A stretch of 64,000 bases of DNA from an uncultured Clostridiaceae bacterium (GTDB taxonomy: Bacteria > Bacillota > Clostridia > TANB77 > CAG-508), in contig CANRSN010000010.1 of the NCBI GenBank assembly GCA_947642455.1, positions 1 to 64,000 on the forward strand, in the 5' to 3' direction. The notes beneath the pieces were generated by a model. The model ran no database searches, had not been told where the DNA came from, and worked only from the letters and a program-made list of their open reading frames with translations. Made by a program: the position numbers and the translations under genes. This document shows positions 1-8,187 of the stretch, one piece after another; position 1 is the first letter of the stretch; the number at the start of each line of letters is the position of its first letter.

Positions 1-57
1 AATGTTTGCGAAGCTTTTTATACAATAGGAAAAGTCAGTATGACTTTCCTATTGTGT
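1..57. repeat. Hairpin repeat, copy 1 of an intergenic family
   Basis: A flank reading GTTTGCGAAGCTTTT is followed by an inverted repeat (ACAATAGGAAAAGTCA, short loop, TGACTTTCCTATTGT). The same flank-plus-hairpin plan, with different stem sequences, recurs near 3697-3780, 20610-20700, 28055-28145 and, inverted, 58089-58152. This suggests a dispersed REP-like family. The function is not evident. Confidence 0.7.
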
Positions 58-150
58 GAAAAAATATATACATATAAAGTTTGGAGACGGATTAGCTCGT
101 GCAGTGTGAACAGTAACTAATTTAGATACCACTTTTAATTAGAAAGTTAA

Positions 151-192
151 ATATAGAATATCCTACCTTTTTGATGGTAAGATATTCTATAT
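151..192. terminator. Bidirectional terminator-like hairpin
   Basis: An inverted repeat (ATATAGAATATCCTACC, loop, GGTAAGATATTCTATAT) is flanked by a T-run on the plus side and A/T-rich sequence on the other. It lies just beyond the 3' end of the M23 peptidase gene. A similar hairpin lies at 20701-20742, so it may also belong to a repeat family. Confidence 0.55.
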
Positions 193-202
193 TTTTTTGC
201 TT

Positions 203-1216
203 TTAATATGATACATAGTTTTGTGGATTTTGAGCTACTCCATTTACTCTTACTTCGAAGTGTAAGTGGTTTCCATATGAGTTTCCTGTATTTCCTACTG
301 TTGCAATTGCTTGCCCTTGTGACACTTTCTGCCCTGCTTTTACTAATAATGTTGTGCAGTGCCCATATAGTGTTTGAACTCCATTTCCATGTGATATTAT
401 AAGATGGTTTCCATACCCTCCACCCCATCCAGTGGTTGTTGAGGCTACTGTTCCTGATGCTGAAGCATATATTGTTGTTCCTTTTGGTGCTCCTATATCT
501 ATCCCTTTATGTCCTCTTCCCCAACGTGTTCCAAACCTTGATGTTAGTGTTCCTGATACTGGTCTTATAAATGATATTCCTAAGTTTATTTTTTGTGTTG
601 TGTTTGCTACTTTTACGCTCTCTGTGTATGATTTTTGTGTTGTTTTTTTCACTACTGGCTTTTCTATTGGTTTTTCATATAAGTTTGCTACACATGTTTC
701 TACTTCTGTGAATTCTTCTAGTTTTGTTTCGTATTTTTCTTGTATTCCTAGTTTGTCTTTGTTTGTACTGTTTTTTTCTTTTAGTTGTGATACTATGCTT
801 TCTGCTTTTGTGAAGTCTGATACATATGCTTTTATTTCTTCATCTACTGTTACAGCATAATATTTGTAATATGTTGTTCCTCCCTCTATTACTTTTTGAT
901 AGATTTCTTCGTCGTTTGGTACTATGTCTCTTTTTAATAGACACATTTTATATTCTGGTAAGTTGCTTATTTCTACAAAAGCTATGTTTTCTTCTCCTGT
1001 TCCTTTTTCTATATATTCGTTTATTTTTTCTTGTAGTTCGCTTCTATTTGCACTATAACCTATTTCTTCCCCATTTAATGTTACACTATATATTGGTTTG
1101 TATGTAAGTGCCATTATTGCTAGGATTAAGATTGCTGCTACTATAATTAATATTGTAAATTTTGAGCAGGTTCTAAAGTGCATTAATATTTTTTTTACTT
1201 TACTAATTTTAAACAA
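203..1216 (-). CDS. Membrane-anchored M23 (LytM-type) metallopeptidase
   Basis: This is a likely zinc endopeptidase acting on peptidoglycan cross-bridges outside the membrane. A hydrophobic segment at about residues 20-37 is a signal anchor. A ~180-residue polar stalk follows, and then a C-terminal M23 domain from about 215. Metal ligands are visible as HKGID (H236, D240) and the HLH motif (H317, H319), with H286 in YGHC. Residues 337 is an ordinary length for clostridial M23 proteins, including those made during sporulation. The first codon of the long frame (TTG at 1216) sits too close to the AGGAG ribosome-binding site, so an ATG at 1183 is a possible alternative start. The gene stands alone. 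Confidence 0.9.
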   Translation of the reverse strand: MFKISKVKKILMHFRTCSKFTILIIVAAILILAIMALTYKPIYSVTLNGEEIGYSANRSELQEKINEYIEKGTGEENIAFVEISNLPEYKMCLLKRDIVPNDEEIYQKVIEGGTTYYKYYAVTVDEEIKAYVSDFTKAESIVSQLKEKNSTNKDKLGIQEKYETKLEEFTEVETCVANLYEKPIEKPVVKKTTQKSYTESVKVANTTQKINLGISFIRPVSGTLTSRFGTRWGRGHKGIDIGAPKGTTIYASASGTVASTTTGWGGGYGNHLIISHGNGVQTLYGHCTTLLVKAGQKVSQGQAIATVGNTGNSYGNHLHFEVRVNGVAQNPQNYVSY

Positions 1217-1429
1217 CTCCTATCTTTTCTTCTTTTTTACTTGCGATTTTGTTTATTTTATACTATTACATGCTTTTTTGCAATTTTTGTTTGTTTCAGT
1301 TTTGATTGTTTTCTTCGTTTTTCATATGTTTTTCTTTGTTTTTCTTCATTTTTCTTCTGTTTTCGTGTTAATAGCTTTCATATTATGTATTTGTTTTTAT
1401 ACATTAATATTTGTTTATTATACACTTTT

Positions 1430-1468
1430 AAAGGGAGTACTTATATTTTATTATAAGTTCCTCCCTTT
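1430..1468 (-). terminator. Hairpin downstream of the small coat gene
   Basis: An inverted repeat (AAAGGGAGTACTTATA ... TATAAGTTCCTCCCTTT) lies 30 bp past the stop codon of the coat-like gene at 1499-1741. It is the only structure I see in the 1217-1498 spacer, which otherwise shows no gene. Confidence 0.55.
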
Positions 1469-1498
1469 TATTTTATGCTTTTATTTTGTTTTTGTTTC

Positions 1499-1741
1499 TT
1501 ATTGTAATTCATTTTTTACTGTTTGTATTTCTGTTATTGTAGCTGCTTGCGCTGGCTTATAATATCCTTTTGTTTGCGCTACTTTGAATAATTCGTATTG
1601 AAAGCTTTCATCATTGTTTCTTATTTGTTGTATTGTTTGTCTTAATTGCATGTTTTCTGCCTCTGATATTACTCCTTGATATGTTGTTAAACTTGCTTTT
1701 ACTCCACTTAATATATCGTTTACCATTGTTTTCTCATCCAT
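1499..1741 (-). CDS. Small spore coat-like protein (CotF-type helical protein)
   Basis: An 80-residue, mostly helical protein (MDEKTMVNDILSG...) that resembles the short CotF-like spore coat proteins common in clostridia. These have a typical pattern of two helices rich in Q, E and N, ending with a GYYKPA-type segment. A good AGGAGG-like ribosome-binding site precedes the ATG. It is preceded by another small helical protein 25 bp upstream, forming a two-gene unit. The assignment rests on recognition of the family pattern rather than catalytic residues, which coat proteins lack. Confidence 0.7.
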   Translation of the reverse strand: MDEKTMVNDILSGVKASLTTYQGVISEAENMQLRQTIQQIRNNDESFQYELFKVAQTKGYYKPAQAATITEIQTVKNELQ

Positions 1742-1766
1742 TTTATTTCCCTCCTCTTTTTTCTTT

Positions 1767-1955
1767 TTAATTATTTAGAAATGACATTAATTTTTGTTTT
1801 GTGTTTAATGCATCTTGTGCTGATTTTGTAAACATTTGCTTTATTTGTGGATCTACTGCTTGTGATGCATATGTGTTTAGTTTTTGATATGATGTCTCAT
1901 GTGCTCCTATTAGATGTCTTAGGTTTTGTAATTCTATTTGTGTTAAATTTGCCAT
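1767..1955 (-). CDS. Small spore coat-associated protein
   Basis: A 62-residue helical protein starting MANLTQIELQNLRHLIG. I chose the ATG at 1955 because AGGGAGG lies 6-8 bases upstream. The open frame extends about 20 lysine-rich codons further, but those precede the ribosome-binding site and are unlikely to be translated. The pattern (HLIGAHETSYQKL, later KQKLMSFL) resembles small clostridial coat/ferritin-like helical proteins that pair with CotF-like genes. It probably forms an operon with the gene at 1499-1741 and is expressed in the mother cell. The function is inferred from this pairing only. Confidence 0.7.
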   Translation of the reverse strand: MANLTQIELQNLRHLIGAHETSYQKLNTYASQAVDPQIKQMFTKSAQDALNTKQKLMSFLNN

Positions 1956-2107
1956 TTTTATCCTCCCTTTCTTTTCTGTATTATTTTTATTGTTTCCTTT
2001 TTTTTGCCTTTTATTCAAATTTATTTAATTATACAGTACTTTAAAATTTTTTCTATTAACAGCTAAATTTCTTTGTTGACATAATGTTGTAGTTTGGCAA
2101 ATTTTTT

Positions 2108-2151
2108 GGGTGCCTCAGAGGCACCCTCTCCCAGCCCTTTCGGTCAGGGCT
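2108..2151. other. Two GC-rich hairpins just past the variable region (DGR IMH-like)
   Basis: Two compact GC-rich inverted repeats lie immediately after the stop codon of the FGE-like gene. One has AGCCCT/AGGGCT arms (2133-2151) and the other GGGTGCC/GGCACCC arms (2108-2126). Neither is followed by a U-run in the gene's direction, so they are poor terminators. In known DGRs, hairpin or cruciform structures of this size sit just downstream of the variable region and promote mutagenic homing. I infer that role here. Confidence 0.55.
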
Positions 2152-3529
2152 ACCTTATATAAAGTGTGGCACGACAGCCATAGTTGTAGGTGCTGTAGTT
2201 GGTCGGAGTGCCGTCGCCACGACCACTAGCTGGGTAGCCGGTACTACTGCCGTAGTAATTGCCACCACGATACCTCCTGTAGTTGGTGGAGCTAGCCTCC
2301 ATTCCCCAGTCCCAGACGTTCCCCGCTAAATCATAAATATTATTCGCTTTTGTCTGCTCACTTGCTCCTGATGGGATTCTTGTGCTACTTCCTGCTGTCG
2401 TCGTTGTTACACTTCCACTACTTGTTACATATTCTATTGCATTATTTTTGTAATTTCCCCAGTCTATCGAATCTTTACACACCTGCTCCTTTGTCTTATT
2501 TCCACTCTCTATTAACCACATTAGTACTCTATCTTGCTCACATCCCCATATTAACCCTGTCTCCACATTTGTATTTGCTCCTGCTAACCCTTTACATTTC
2601 TTATACATTGTATACCATGTTTGATAATTTATATCTGTATTTCCTTTTACTATTTTTGCTGTTCCTTTTAGTCCTCCTGTTTCATACCTTCCTATATAAT
2701 ACCCTCCATATTTTTCTATGCTTTTTATCGCTTTTGTAAATTCTCTCTCTAGCTGCATTTTATATTCATGCATTGTTTTTGCTCCTAGCCCTAAGGTCTT
2801 TAAGCGGGAATCTATATCATAATTTGTTAATACATCTGGCTCTCTTCCTTCTGATGTACTTTTTATCGTCATTACTCCATTACTTTCACTCCAATTGTAT
2901 GGGCTTGTTCCTGTTATTTCTTCTCCTGATGTTGTGCTAAAACTATACAGCTTTCCCCATTTCTTCCCATTTCTATCTGTTCCATATATTTTGCTTGCAT
3001 CTGCTACTGGCACCCATACATATTGGTTTCTTGTTTTTCTTGCTTCTTCTACATTTGCTTCTGTTACTGCCTCTTCTCCTTCATATATTACATACCCTGT
3101 ATCTATTTCGTTTTCTTCATTCTCTCCACTTATACTACTTCCTACATACCCATTTGGCACTGGTACTTTGTCCCCACTTGCATCTATCTCCACATGCATG
3201 TATTCATTTGGTTCTAAGTTTATTGTTTTCTCTTCTGCCTTTTTTACTTCTTCTTTTTTTTCTTCTTTGCCTTCTTCCTTTTGATTTTCTTCTTTTTTAT
3301 CTTCTTTGCTTTGCTCTGTTTTTGCACTTTGTGTTATTTCTTCTTTATTTTTTACTTTTTCACTTATTGCCATTATTAGTACTACTATTGCAAATATTAT
3401 TATTGCTACTGTTATTACTATTGCTATATTTATTCCTATATTCCCTCTATTTTTCTCTCTTTTGCTTTTTCTCTCTATGGTTTTCTCTTTATTTTCCATC
3501 GCTTCCTCCTTCTTTAGTACTTTGCTCAC
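2150..3529 (-). CDS. Membrane-anchored FGE/C-type-lectin-fold protein, probable DGR target
   Basis: A 459-residue surface protein. It has a basic N-terminus, one membrane segment at about residues 32-55, a charged K/E-rich stalk (55-105) and then a formylglycine-generating-enzyme-like (SUMF1/C-lectin) domain. Motifs include YVWVPV, GGYYIGRYE, and near the end DLAGNVWDW followed by an RGGNYY...PAS.R...PT...G.R..LYI pattern. That pattern is typical of diversity-generating retroelement target proteins in gut clostridia. The last ~55 codons are far richer in GC than the rest and are dominated by NNC/NNT codons, as expected after adenine mutagenesis of a template. No reverse transcriptase or template repeat is visible in the window. 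FGE catalytic cysteines are not evident, so it is probably a binding protein. Confidence 0.85.
   Translation of the reverse strand: MSKVLKKEEAMENKEKTIERKSKREKNRGNIGINIAIVITVAIIIFAIVVLIMAISEKVKNKEEITQSAKTEQSKEDKKEENQKEEGKEEKKEEVKKAEEKTINLEPNEYMHVEIDASGDKVPVPNGYVGSSISGENEENEIDTGYVIYEGEEAVTEANVEEARKTRNQYVWVPVADASKIYGTDRNGKKWGKLYSFSTTSGEEITGTSPYNWSESNGVMTIKSTSEGREPDVLTNYDIDSRLKTLGLGAKTMHEYKMQLEREFTKAIKSIEKYGGYYIGRYETGGLKGTAKIVKGNTDINYQTWYTMYKKCKGLAGANTNVETGLIWGCEQDRVLMWLIESGNKTKEQVCKDSIDWGNYKNNAIEYVTSSGSVTTTTAGSSTRIPSGASEQTKANNIYDLAGNVWDWGMEASSTNYRRYRGGNYYGSSTGYPASGRGDGTPTNYSTYNYGCRATLYIR
2153..2322 (-). other. Putative DGR variable region (VR)
   Basis: This segment encodes the C-terminal residues from about NVWDWGMEA to LYIR. 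Its composition jumps to roughly half GC in a chromosome that is otherwise strongly AT-rich. Most codons here end in C or T and have varied first two bases (TAC, ACC, AGC, GGC, GAC, AAC, CGT). That fits derivation from AAC/AAT template codons by A-to-N mutagenesis. The template copy must lie elsewhere if the interpretation is right. Confidence 0.6.
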
Positions 3530-3581
3530 ATTATATCATTCTTCACTTACACTTACAAGTGCCAGTTCAAATAATTTATTA

Positions 3582-3915
3582 TTTATTGTAACTATTCAGA
3601 GGTCTTAAACCATCTGCTGTGTTATTAATATTTATTATTAACATTTTATGAAAAACTATTCTTTGAAGTTTTTCTGAATGTTGTTCACTTGTCAAAATTG
3701 CTTTAATAATTTTGTATGGAATGTTTTGCGAAGATTTTTATACAATAGAAAAAGTCAATATGACTTTGCTATTGTATAAAATAAATAGTTTGATGAATAC
3801 ACTTTAATGAATTCATCAAACTACTTCTAGCATTATTATTTTTTATATTATATTTATATTACATTGGTCTGTCCCTTTTGGGACATTTTTGTCCCGATTT
3901 GCTCCGTCCCAAATT
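3582..3915. repeat. Cluster of intergenic repeats in the spacer before pcrA
   Basis: The 465-bp spacer 3530-3994 has no gene. It holds four pieces. 3582-3640 is a half-element (AACTATTCAGAGGTCTTA...) also found near 7139 and 23325. 3697-3780 is a hairpin-family copy. 3787-3824 is a hairpin with TAGTTTGATGAAT arms. 3859-3915 is one arm of the GGGACGGAGCAAAT-type repeat that forms the long palindrome at 8024-8155. Confidence 0.7.
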
Positions 3916-3994
3916 TTCCCTTAAAAAATTTTTTATGTATTTTTAGGTGTTTTTAAATTTTTTTAGATATTTTTTATGTATTTTTAGGTGTTTT

Positions 3995-6418
3995 TCAGAT
4001 AATTTCCAATCCTGCAAATTTTGCCATTAAGCGTTTATGACCTGCTTTTTCAAAGTCTATGTCTACTTTTAGGTCTTCGGCTTCTTGCTCTACTTTGCTT
4101 ATTGTGCCTTCTCCAAATTTTTTGTGGTATACTTTTGTTCCTTGTTGATATTGACTTAGGTCTACACCATTTGTGTTGTTTTGCTGTTTTTTTAGGTTAT
4201 TTAAGAAGCTTTCTGCTGTTCTAAAGCCAAAGCCCATATTTGATGTAGTTTTACCTATATTTGTAGTTCCACCTATGTTGTTTTGGTATGTTCCTCTTGT
4301 GCTTGGTGTGTTTAATCCTTCTGCTACGTTTGGAGTATTTATATTGTTTATATTGTTTGTGTTGTTTTCTTGTATTTTATATGTTTTTATTTGTTCATTT
4401 GCTCTTGCATAGCCATAGTTTGCTCCTCTTCCATATCCCCAAGTATATGAGCTGTCTTCAAATGTTTCTTCTCTTTGACTGCTTTCTTGCATTTGCTCAT
4501 ACCCTTCTAGTAATTCTTGTGGTATTTCTTGTATGAACCTTGATACTGCATTGTAGCTTGTTGAACCAAATATTGTTCTATGTTTTGCACATGTTATGTG
4601 TAGGTACTCTTTTGCTCTTGTTATTCCTACATAGAATAAGCGTCTTTCTTCTTCTAGTTCTTTTGGCTCACCTATTGATTTGTACCCTGGGAATATCCCT
4701 TCTTCCATTCCTACTAGAAATACTACTGGAAATTCTAGCCCTTTGGCACTATGTAATGTCATTAATGTTACTGTTTCTTCGGTTTCTTCTAGGTTGTCTA
4801 TTTCACTTGATAGTGTTATGTTCTCTAGGAATTCGTTTAGTGTGTTTTCTGCAAATTGGTCTTCAAATTCTATTGCTACTGTTAATAGCTCGTCTAAGTT
4901 TTGTATTCTACTTTCCGCTTCTATGGTATTTTCTAGTTCTAGCGCTTTTGTGTAGCCTGATTTGCTTAGCACTTGTTTTATTATTTCTGATACTCCTATT
5001 TCGTCTTTTTGAGCTCTTATGTCTTCTATTGTTTTTATGAATTCTCTTGAGTTTGTATATACTCTGTTTAGTTCATATTGTTGTGCATTTTTTATTATTT
5101 CGTACATTGAGACTCCTGTTTGTTCTGCTATTTGTTCTATGTTATCTAAACTTGTTTTTCCTATTCCTCTTTTTGGTTCATTTATTATTCTTTTTAATGA
5201 TAGGTTGTCTGATGGATTGGCTATTAGCCTTAGATATGCTATACAGTCTTTTATTTCTTTTCTTTCGTAGAATTTTAACCCACCTATGATTTTGTATGGT
5301 ATGTCTTCTCTTCTTAGTATGTCTTCTATTGCTCTTGATTGTGAGTTCATTCTGTATAGTATTGCAAAGTCTGAGTGTTTGTAGTATTCTTGTGTTTTTA
5401 GATGGTTTATTTGCTCTACTATGTATGTTGCTTCATCATATTCGTCTTCTCCTTGATATATTTGTGGTAGGTTCCCTTCTTCGTTTTCTGTCCATAGTTT
5501 TTTGTCATATTTGTTTTCATTGTGTTTTATTACTGCATTTGCTGCTTTTAATATGTTTCCTGTACATCTGTAGTTTTGCTCTAGCTTTATTATTGTTGTT
5601 CCTGGAAAGTCTTTTTCAAAGTTTAAGATGTTTGTTATGTCTGCACCTCTAAAGCTGTATATTCCTTGGTCATTGTCTCCTACTACTGTTATGTTTCCAT
5701 ATTTTGATGCTAATATGCTTACTAATGTGAATTGCGCTTTGTTTGTGTCTTGATATTCGTCTACTAATACGTATTTGAATTTTTCAGTGTAGTATTCTAA
5801 TACGTCTATGTTTTCTTTTAGTATTTTTATTGTGTAGTTTATTATGTCGTCAAAGTCTATTGCGTTGTTTTCTTTTAGCCTTTTTTGGTATATTTCATAT
5901 ATTTCTGCTATTTTACTTTTTCTGTAGTCTCCTGCGTATTTTATACTATATGCTTTTGGCTCTAACATTTCGTTTTTTGCATTGCTTATTTCTGCTAGTA
6001 CACTTCTGTCTGTAAACATTTTGTCATCTATGTTTAGGGCTTTTAAGCAATCTTTTATTAGTGTTTTTTGGTCTGATGTATCAAATATTATAAATGAACT
6101 GTCAAACCCTATTCTGTCTATGAATTTTCTTAGTATTCGTACACATATTGAATGGAATGTTCCCATCCATATGTCTTTTGCAGCTTCCCCCACTAGGTTT
6201 TCTACTCTTTGCTTCATTTCGTTTGCTGCTTTGTTTGTAAATGTTATTGATAATATGTTCCATGGCAATACATTTTTTTCTGCCATTAAATAAGCTATTT
6301 TGTGTGTTAATACTTTTGTTTTTCCACTTCCTGCTCCAGCTATTACAAGACATGGTCCTTCTGTTTGTAATACTGCTTCTTTTTGTTTGTTGTTTAATCC
6401 TTCTATTAAATTTTGCAT
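3995..6418 (-). CDS. pcrA: UvrD/PcrA-type ATP-dependent 3'-5' DNA helicase
   Basis: An 807-residue superfamily 1A helicase that unwinds DNA in repair and rolling-circle replication. Walker A GAGSGKT is at residues 28-34, Walker B appears as VDEYQDTN, and later motifs include GDNDQGIYSFRGA, the VTLMTLHSAKGLEF motif and the FYVGITRAKE motif. The C-terminal ~150 residues are an asparagine-rich linker followed by the short Tudor-like PcrA tail (GTKVYHKKFGEGTI). Length and motif order match full-length PcrA. An AAAGGAAG ribosome-binding site precedes the ATG. Confidence 0.96.
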   Translation of the reverse strand: MQNLIEGLNNKQKEAVLQTEGPCLVIAGAGSGKTKVLTHKIAYLMAEKNVLPWNILSITFTNKAANEMKQRVENLVGEAAKDIWMGTFHSICVRILRKFIDRIGFDSSFIIFDTSDQKTLIKDCLKALNIDDKMFTDRSVLAEISNAKNEMLEPKAYSIKYAGDYRKSKIAEIYEIYQKRLKENNAIDFDDIINYTIKILKENIDVLEYYTEKFKYVLVDEYQDTNKAQFTLVSILASKYGNITVVGDNDQGIYSFRGADITNILNFEKDFPGTTIIKLEQNYRCTGNILKAANAVIKHNENKYDKKLWTENEEGNLPQIYQGEDEYDEATYIVEQINHLKTQEYYKHSDFAILYRMNSQSRAIEDILRREDIPYKIIGGLKFYERKEIKDCIAYLRLIANPSDNLSLKRIINEPKRGIGKTSLDNIEQIAEQTGVSMYEIIKNAQQYELNRVYTNSREFIKTIEDIRAQKDEIGVSEIIKQVLSKSGYTKALELENTIEAESRIQNLDELLTVAIEFEDQFAENTLNEFLENITLSSEIDNLEETEETVTLMTLHSAKGLEFPVVFLVGMEEGIFPGYKSIGEPKELEEERRLFYVGITRAKEYLHITCAKHRTIFGSTSYNAVSRFIQEIPQELLEGYEQMQESSQREETFEDSSYTWGYGRGANYGYARANEQIKTYKIQENNTNNINNINTPNVAEGLNTPSTRGTYQNNIGGTTNIGKTTSNMGFGFRTAESFLNNLKKQQNNTNGVDLSQYQQGTKVYHKKFGEGTISKVEQEAEDLKVDIDFEKAGHKRLMAKFAGLEII

Positions 6419-6502
6419 TTTTTCTTCCTTTCTTTTCTATTCTTTTTTACCCTTGTTTTCACATATCTTTAGTTTTGCTGATTGTTTATTCCTCTATTTT
6501 GT

Positions 6503-6949
6503 TTATACCTTTTTTATTATTTTCTTTAGGTTTTCTTTTATTTCTTCTGCACATTGCCTATATACTTGTATACTATACCCCCATGGATCTGCTATGTCTA
6601 GGTCTTTAGTTCCTTCTTCTGCATATTCTTTTATTGTGTATACTTTTTCCTTTAGTTCTGGATATTGATTTATTACTATTTTTTTATGTGCTGTTGTGGC
6701 ACATAGTATTACGTCCATTTCTTCGATTTTTGATTCTTTTATGTTTGTTGCTCTATGTTTTTCTAGGTTTATTTGGTTTTCTTTCATTACTTGTATTGCT
6801 TCTTCTGTAGAGGTGTCTCCTGTGTATGCTGTTGTTCCACATGAATATATTTCTATGTTTTTGCCCTCTTCTTCTGCCATTTTTCTTAACATTACTTCTG
6901 CCATTGCACTTCTACATATGTTTCCTGTACATACAAACATTATTTTCAT
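6503..6949 (-). CDS. Low-molecular-weight protein-tyrosine/arginine phosphatase
   Basis: A 148-residue enzyme of the LMW phosphatase family. The phosphate-binding loop CTGNICRS is at residues 7-14, giving the catalytic cysteine and arginine, and the general acid lies in DPWG near residue 121. Length is typical. It could dephosphorylate tyrosine or, as for YwlE in Bacillus, protein-arginine phosphate. The sequence alone does not decide. It lies 84 bp upstream of pcrA on the same strand. Confidence 0.92.
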   Translation of the reverse strand: MKIMFVCTGNICRSAMAEVMLRKMAEEEGKNIEIYSCGTTAYTGDTSTEEAIQVMKENQINLEKHRATNIKESKIEEMDVILCATTAHKKIVINQYPELKEKVYTIKEYAEEGTKDLDIADPWGYSIQVYRQCAEEIKENLKKIIKKV

Positions 6950-7136
6950 CTGTACCCATCCTTGTATTTTTATTTAGGTTTTTTATTGGTTTTACCTATA
7001 AACCTGCAGCTATACTTTTTTACATGTTTATAGAATTTAGATAGAGTTCCCTCCTCCATTTTTCTATTTATAGCCTTTTTATTATATCAATTTTATTTTG
7101 ATTATACAATGGTCAATGAAAAACTTCTAAAAATAA

Positions 7137-7185
7137 ATGTAACTATTCAGATGTCTTAAACTATCTGCAGTGTTATTAATATTAT
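7137..7185. repeat. Half-element repeat (AACTATTCAGA family)
   Basis: AACTATTCAGATGTCTTA followed by TGTTATTAATATT closely matches 3582-3640 and the left end of the MITE-like copy at 23323. It overlaps the 3' end of the ZIP transporter gene, whose stop codon lies inside it. Confidence 0.65.
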
Positions 7186-7958
7186 ATTGCTAATGCTACT
7201 AATCCTATAACAAACCCCACTATATTTCCTATTGCTGTTAATCTTCCTTTATATAGTTTATTGGCTTCTGGTATTAATTCTCCTGATACTATATATAGCA
7301 TTGCCCCTGCTGCAAAACTTAAGCATAATGCTATTATCTGTTTTGATATTCCTCCAACTAATGCTCCAAAAAATGCTCCTATTCCTGTTGTTATTCCTGA
7401 CAATATTACATACATTATAACTTTTACAGGACTCATTCCTCCACTTTTCATAGGTACTGACATCGATATTCCTTCTGGTATGTCATGTAAACATATTGCT
7501 ATTGCTAGAGAATATCCTAGTGTTATTGATGCTCCAAACCCTGAACCTATTGCTAAACCCTCGGGGAAATTGTGAAGTGCTAATCCTATACTTACTATTA
7601 TTCCTGTTTTTAGTAAGTTATTTGTTTGGTTTTTATCATTAAATTTTTTGTTGTTATATTTGGAAATATTAGATTGAGAATTACTGAATTTCTTTTGTAC
7701 TAACATATCACAAATTATCATTATTATAATTCCTGTTCCTATTCCTAATATTACATTTACTATTGTTGCTATTTCTAATGCTTCTGGTATTAAATCAAAA
7801 CATACTATTGCTAACATTAACCCTGATGCAAATGCTAATATAAAACTTAGAAATTTGTTTGATGTTTTTTTAAAACAGATTCCTATTATCCCTCCTATTG
7901 TTGTTCCAAATGTCCCAAAAAATAACCCTATTAATGTTGTTTTTATTAAATAATTCAC
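7182..7958 (-). CDS. ZIP-family divalent metal transporter
   Basis: A 258-residue membrane protein with about eight hydrophobic segments and a short polar loop (residues ~90-115). It carries the ZIP signature histidines: HNFPEGLAIG in the fourth segment and HDIPEGISMS in the fifth. It probably imports zinc, and possibly iron or manganese. It resembles bacterial ZupT/GufA-type members. The start is at an ATG with an AGGAG-like site upstream. It is a single gene, with no metal-responsive operator that I can identify. Confidence 0.93.
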   Translation of the reverse strand: MNYLIKTTLIGLFFGTFGTTIGGIIGICFKKTSNKFLSFILAFASGLMLAIVCFDLIPEALEIATIVNVILGIGTGIIIMIICDMLVQKKFSNSQSNISKYNNKKFNDKNQTNNLLKTGIIVSIGLALHNFPEGLAIGSGFGASITLGYSLAIAICLHDIPEGISMSVPMKSGGMSPVKVIMYVILSGITTGIGAFFGALVGGISKQIIALCLSFAAGAMLYIVSGELIPEANKLYKGRLTAIGNIVGFVIGLVALAI

Positions 7959-8023
7959 TTTCTTTTCTCCTATCTTTTTTATTTTATTATATGTATTATT
8001 TTAGCTTTTTATTTCTTCTTGAC

Positions 8024-8155
8024 TAAATTGGGACGGAGCAAATCGGGACAAAAATGTCTCAAAAGGGACGAACCATTGTAATATTCGAAATTAAATATTA
8101 CAATGGTTCGTCCCTTTTGAGACATTTTTGTCCCGATTTGCTCCGTCCCAATTTA
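8024..8155. repeat. Long perfect palindrome (62-bp arms, 8-nt loop)
   Basis: Two copies of a repeat containing GGGACGGAGCAAATCGGGAC lie head to head, giving arms at 8024-8085 and 8094-8155 that I read as perfectly complementary. A diverged single arm lies at 3859-3915. It sits between the HD-CYTH gene and the ZIP gene. A transcript from either strand would fold into a very stable hairpin, so it may terminate both neighbours. Confidence 0.9.
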
Positions 8156-8187
8156 GCCTTTTTGTTCAGATTTGCTTAAGTCTAAAT

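Noticed and set aside
2108..2151. GC-rich hairpins read as an ordinary rho-independent terminator
   Set aside because: On the gene strand the hairpins are followed by A-rich rather than T-rich sequence, and their position just past the variable region fits a DGR structure better.
208..6977. Many leucine/phenylalanine-rich plus-strand frames opposite minus-strand genes
   Set aside because: They are shadows of AT-rich coding strands, lack ribosome-binding sites and resemble no protein.
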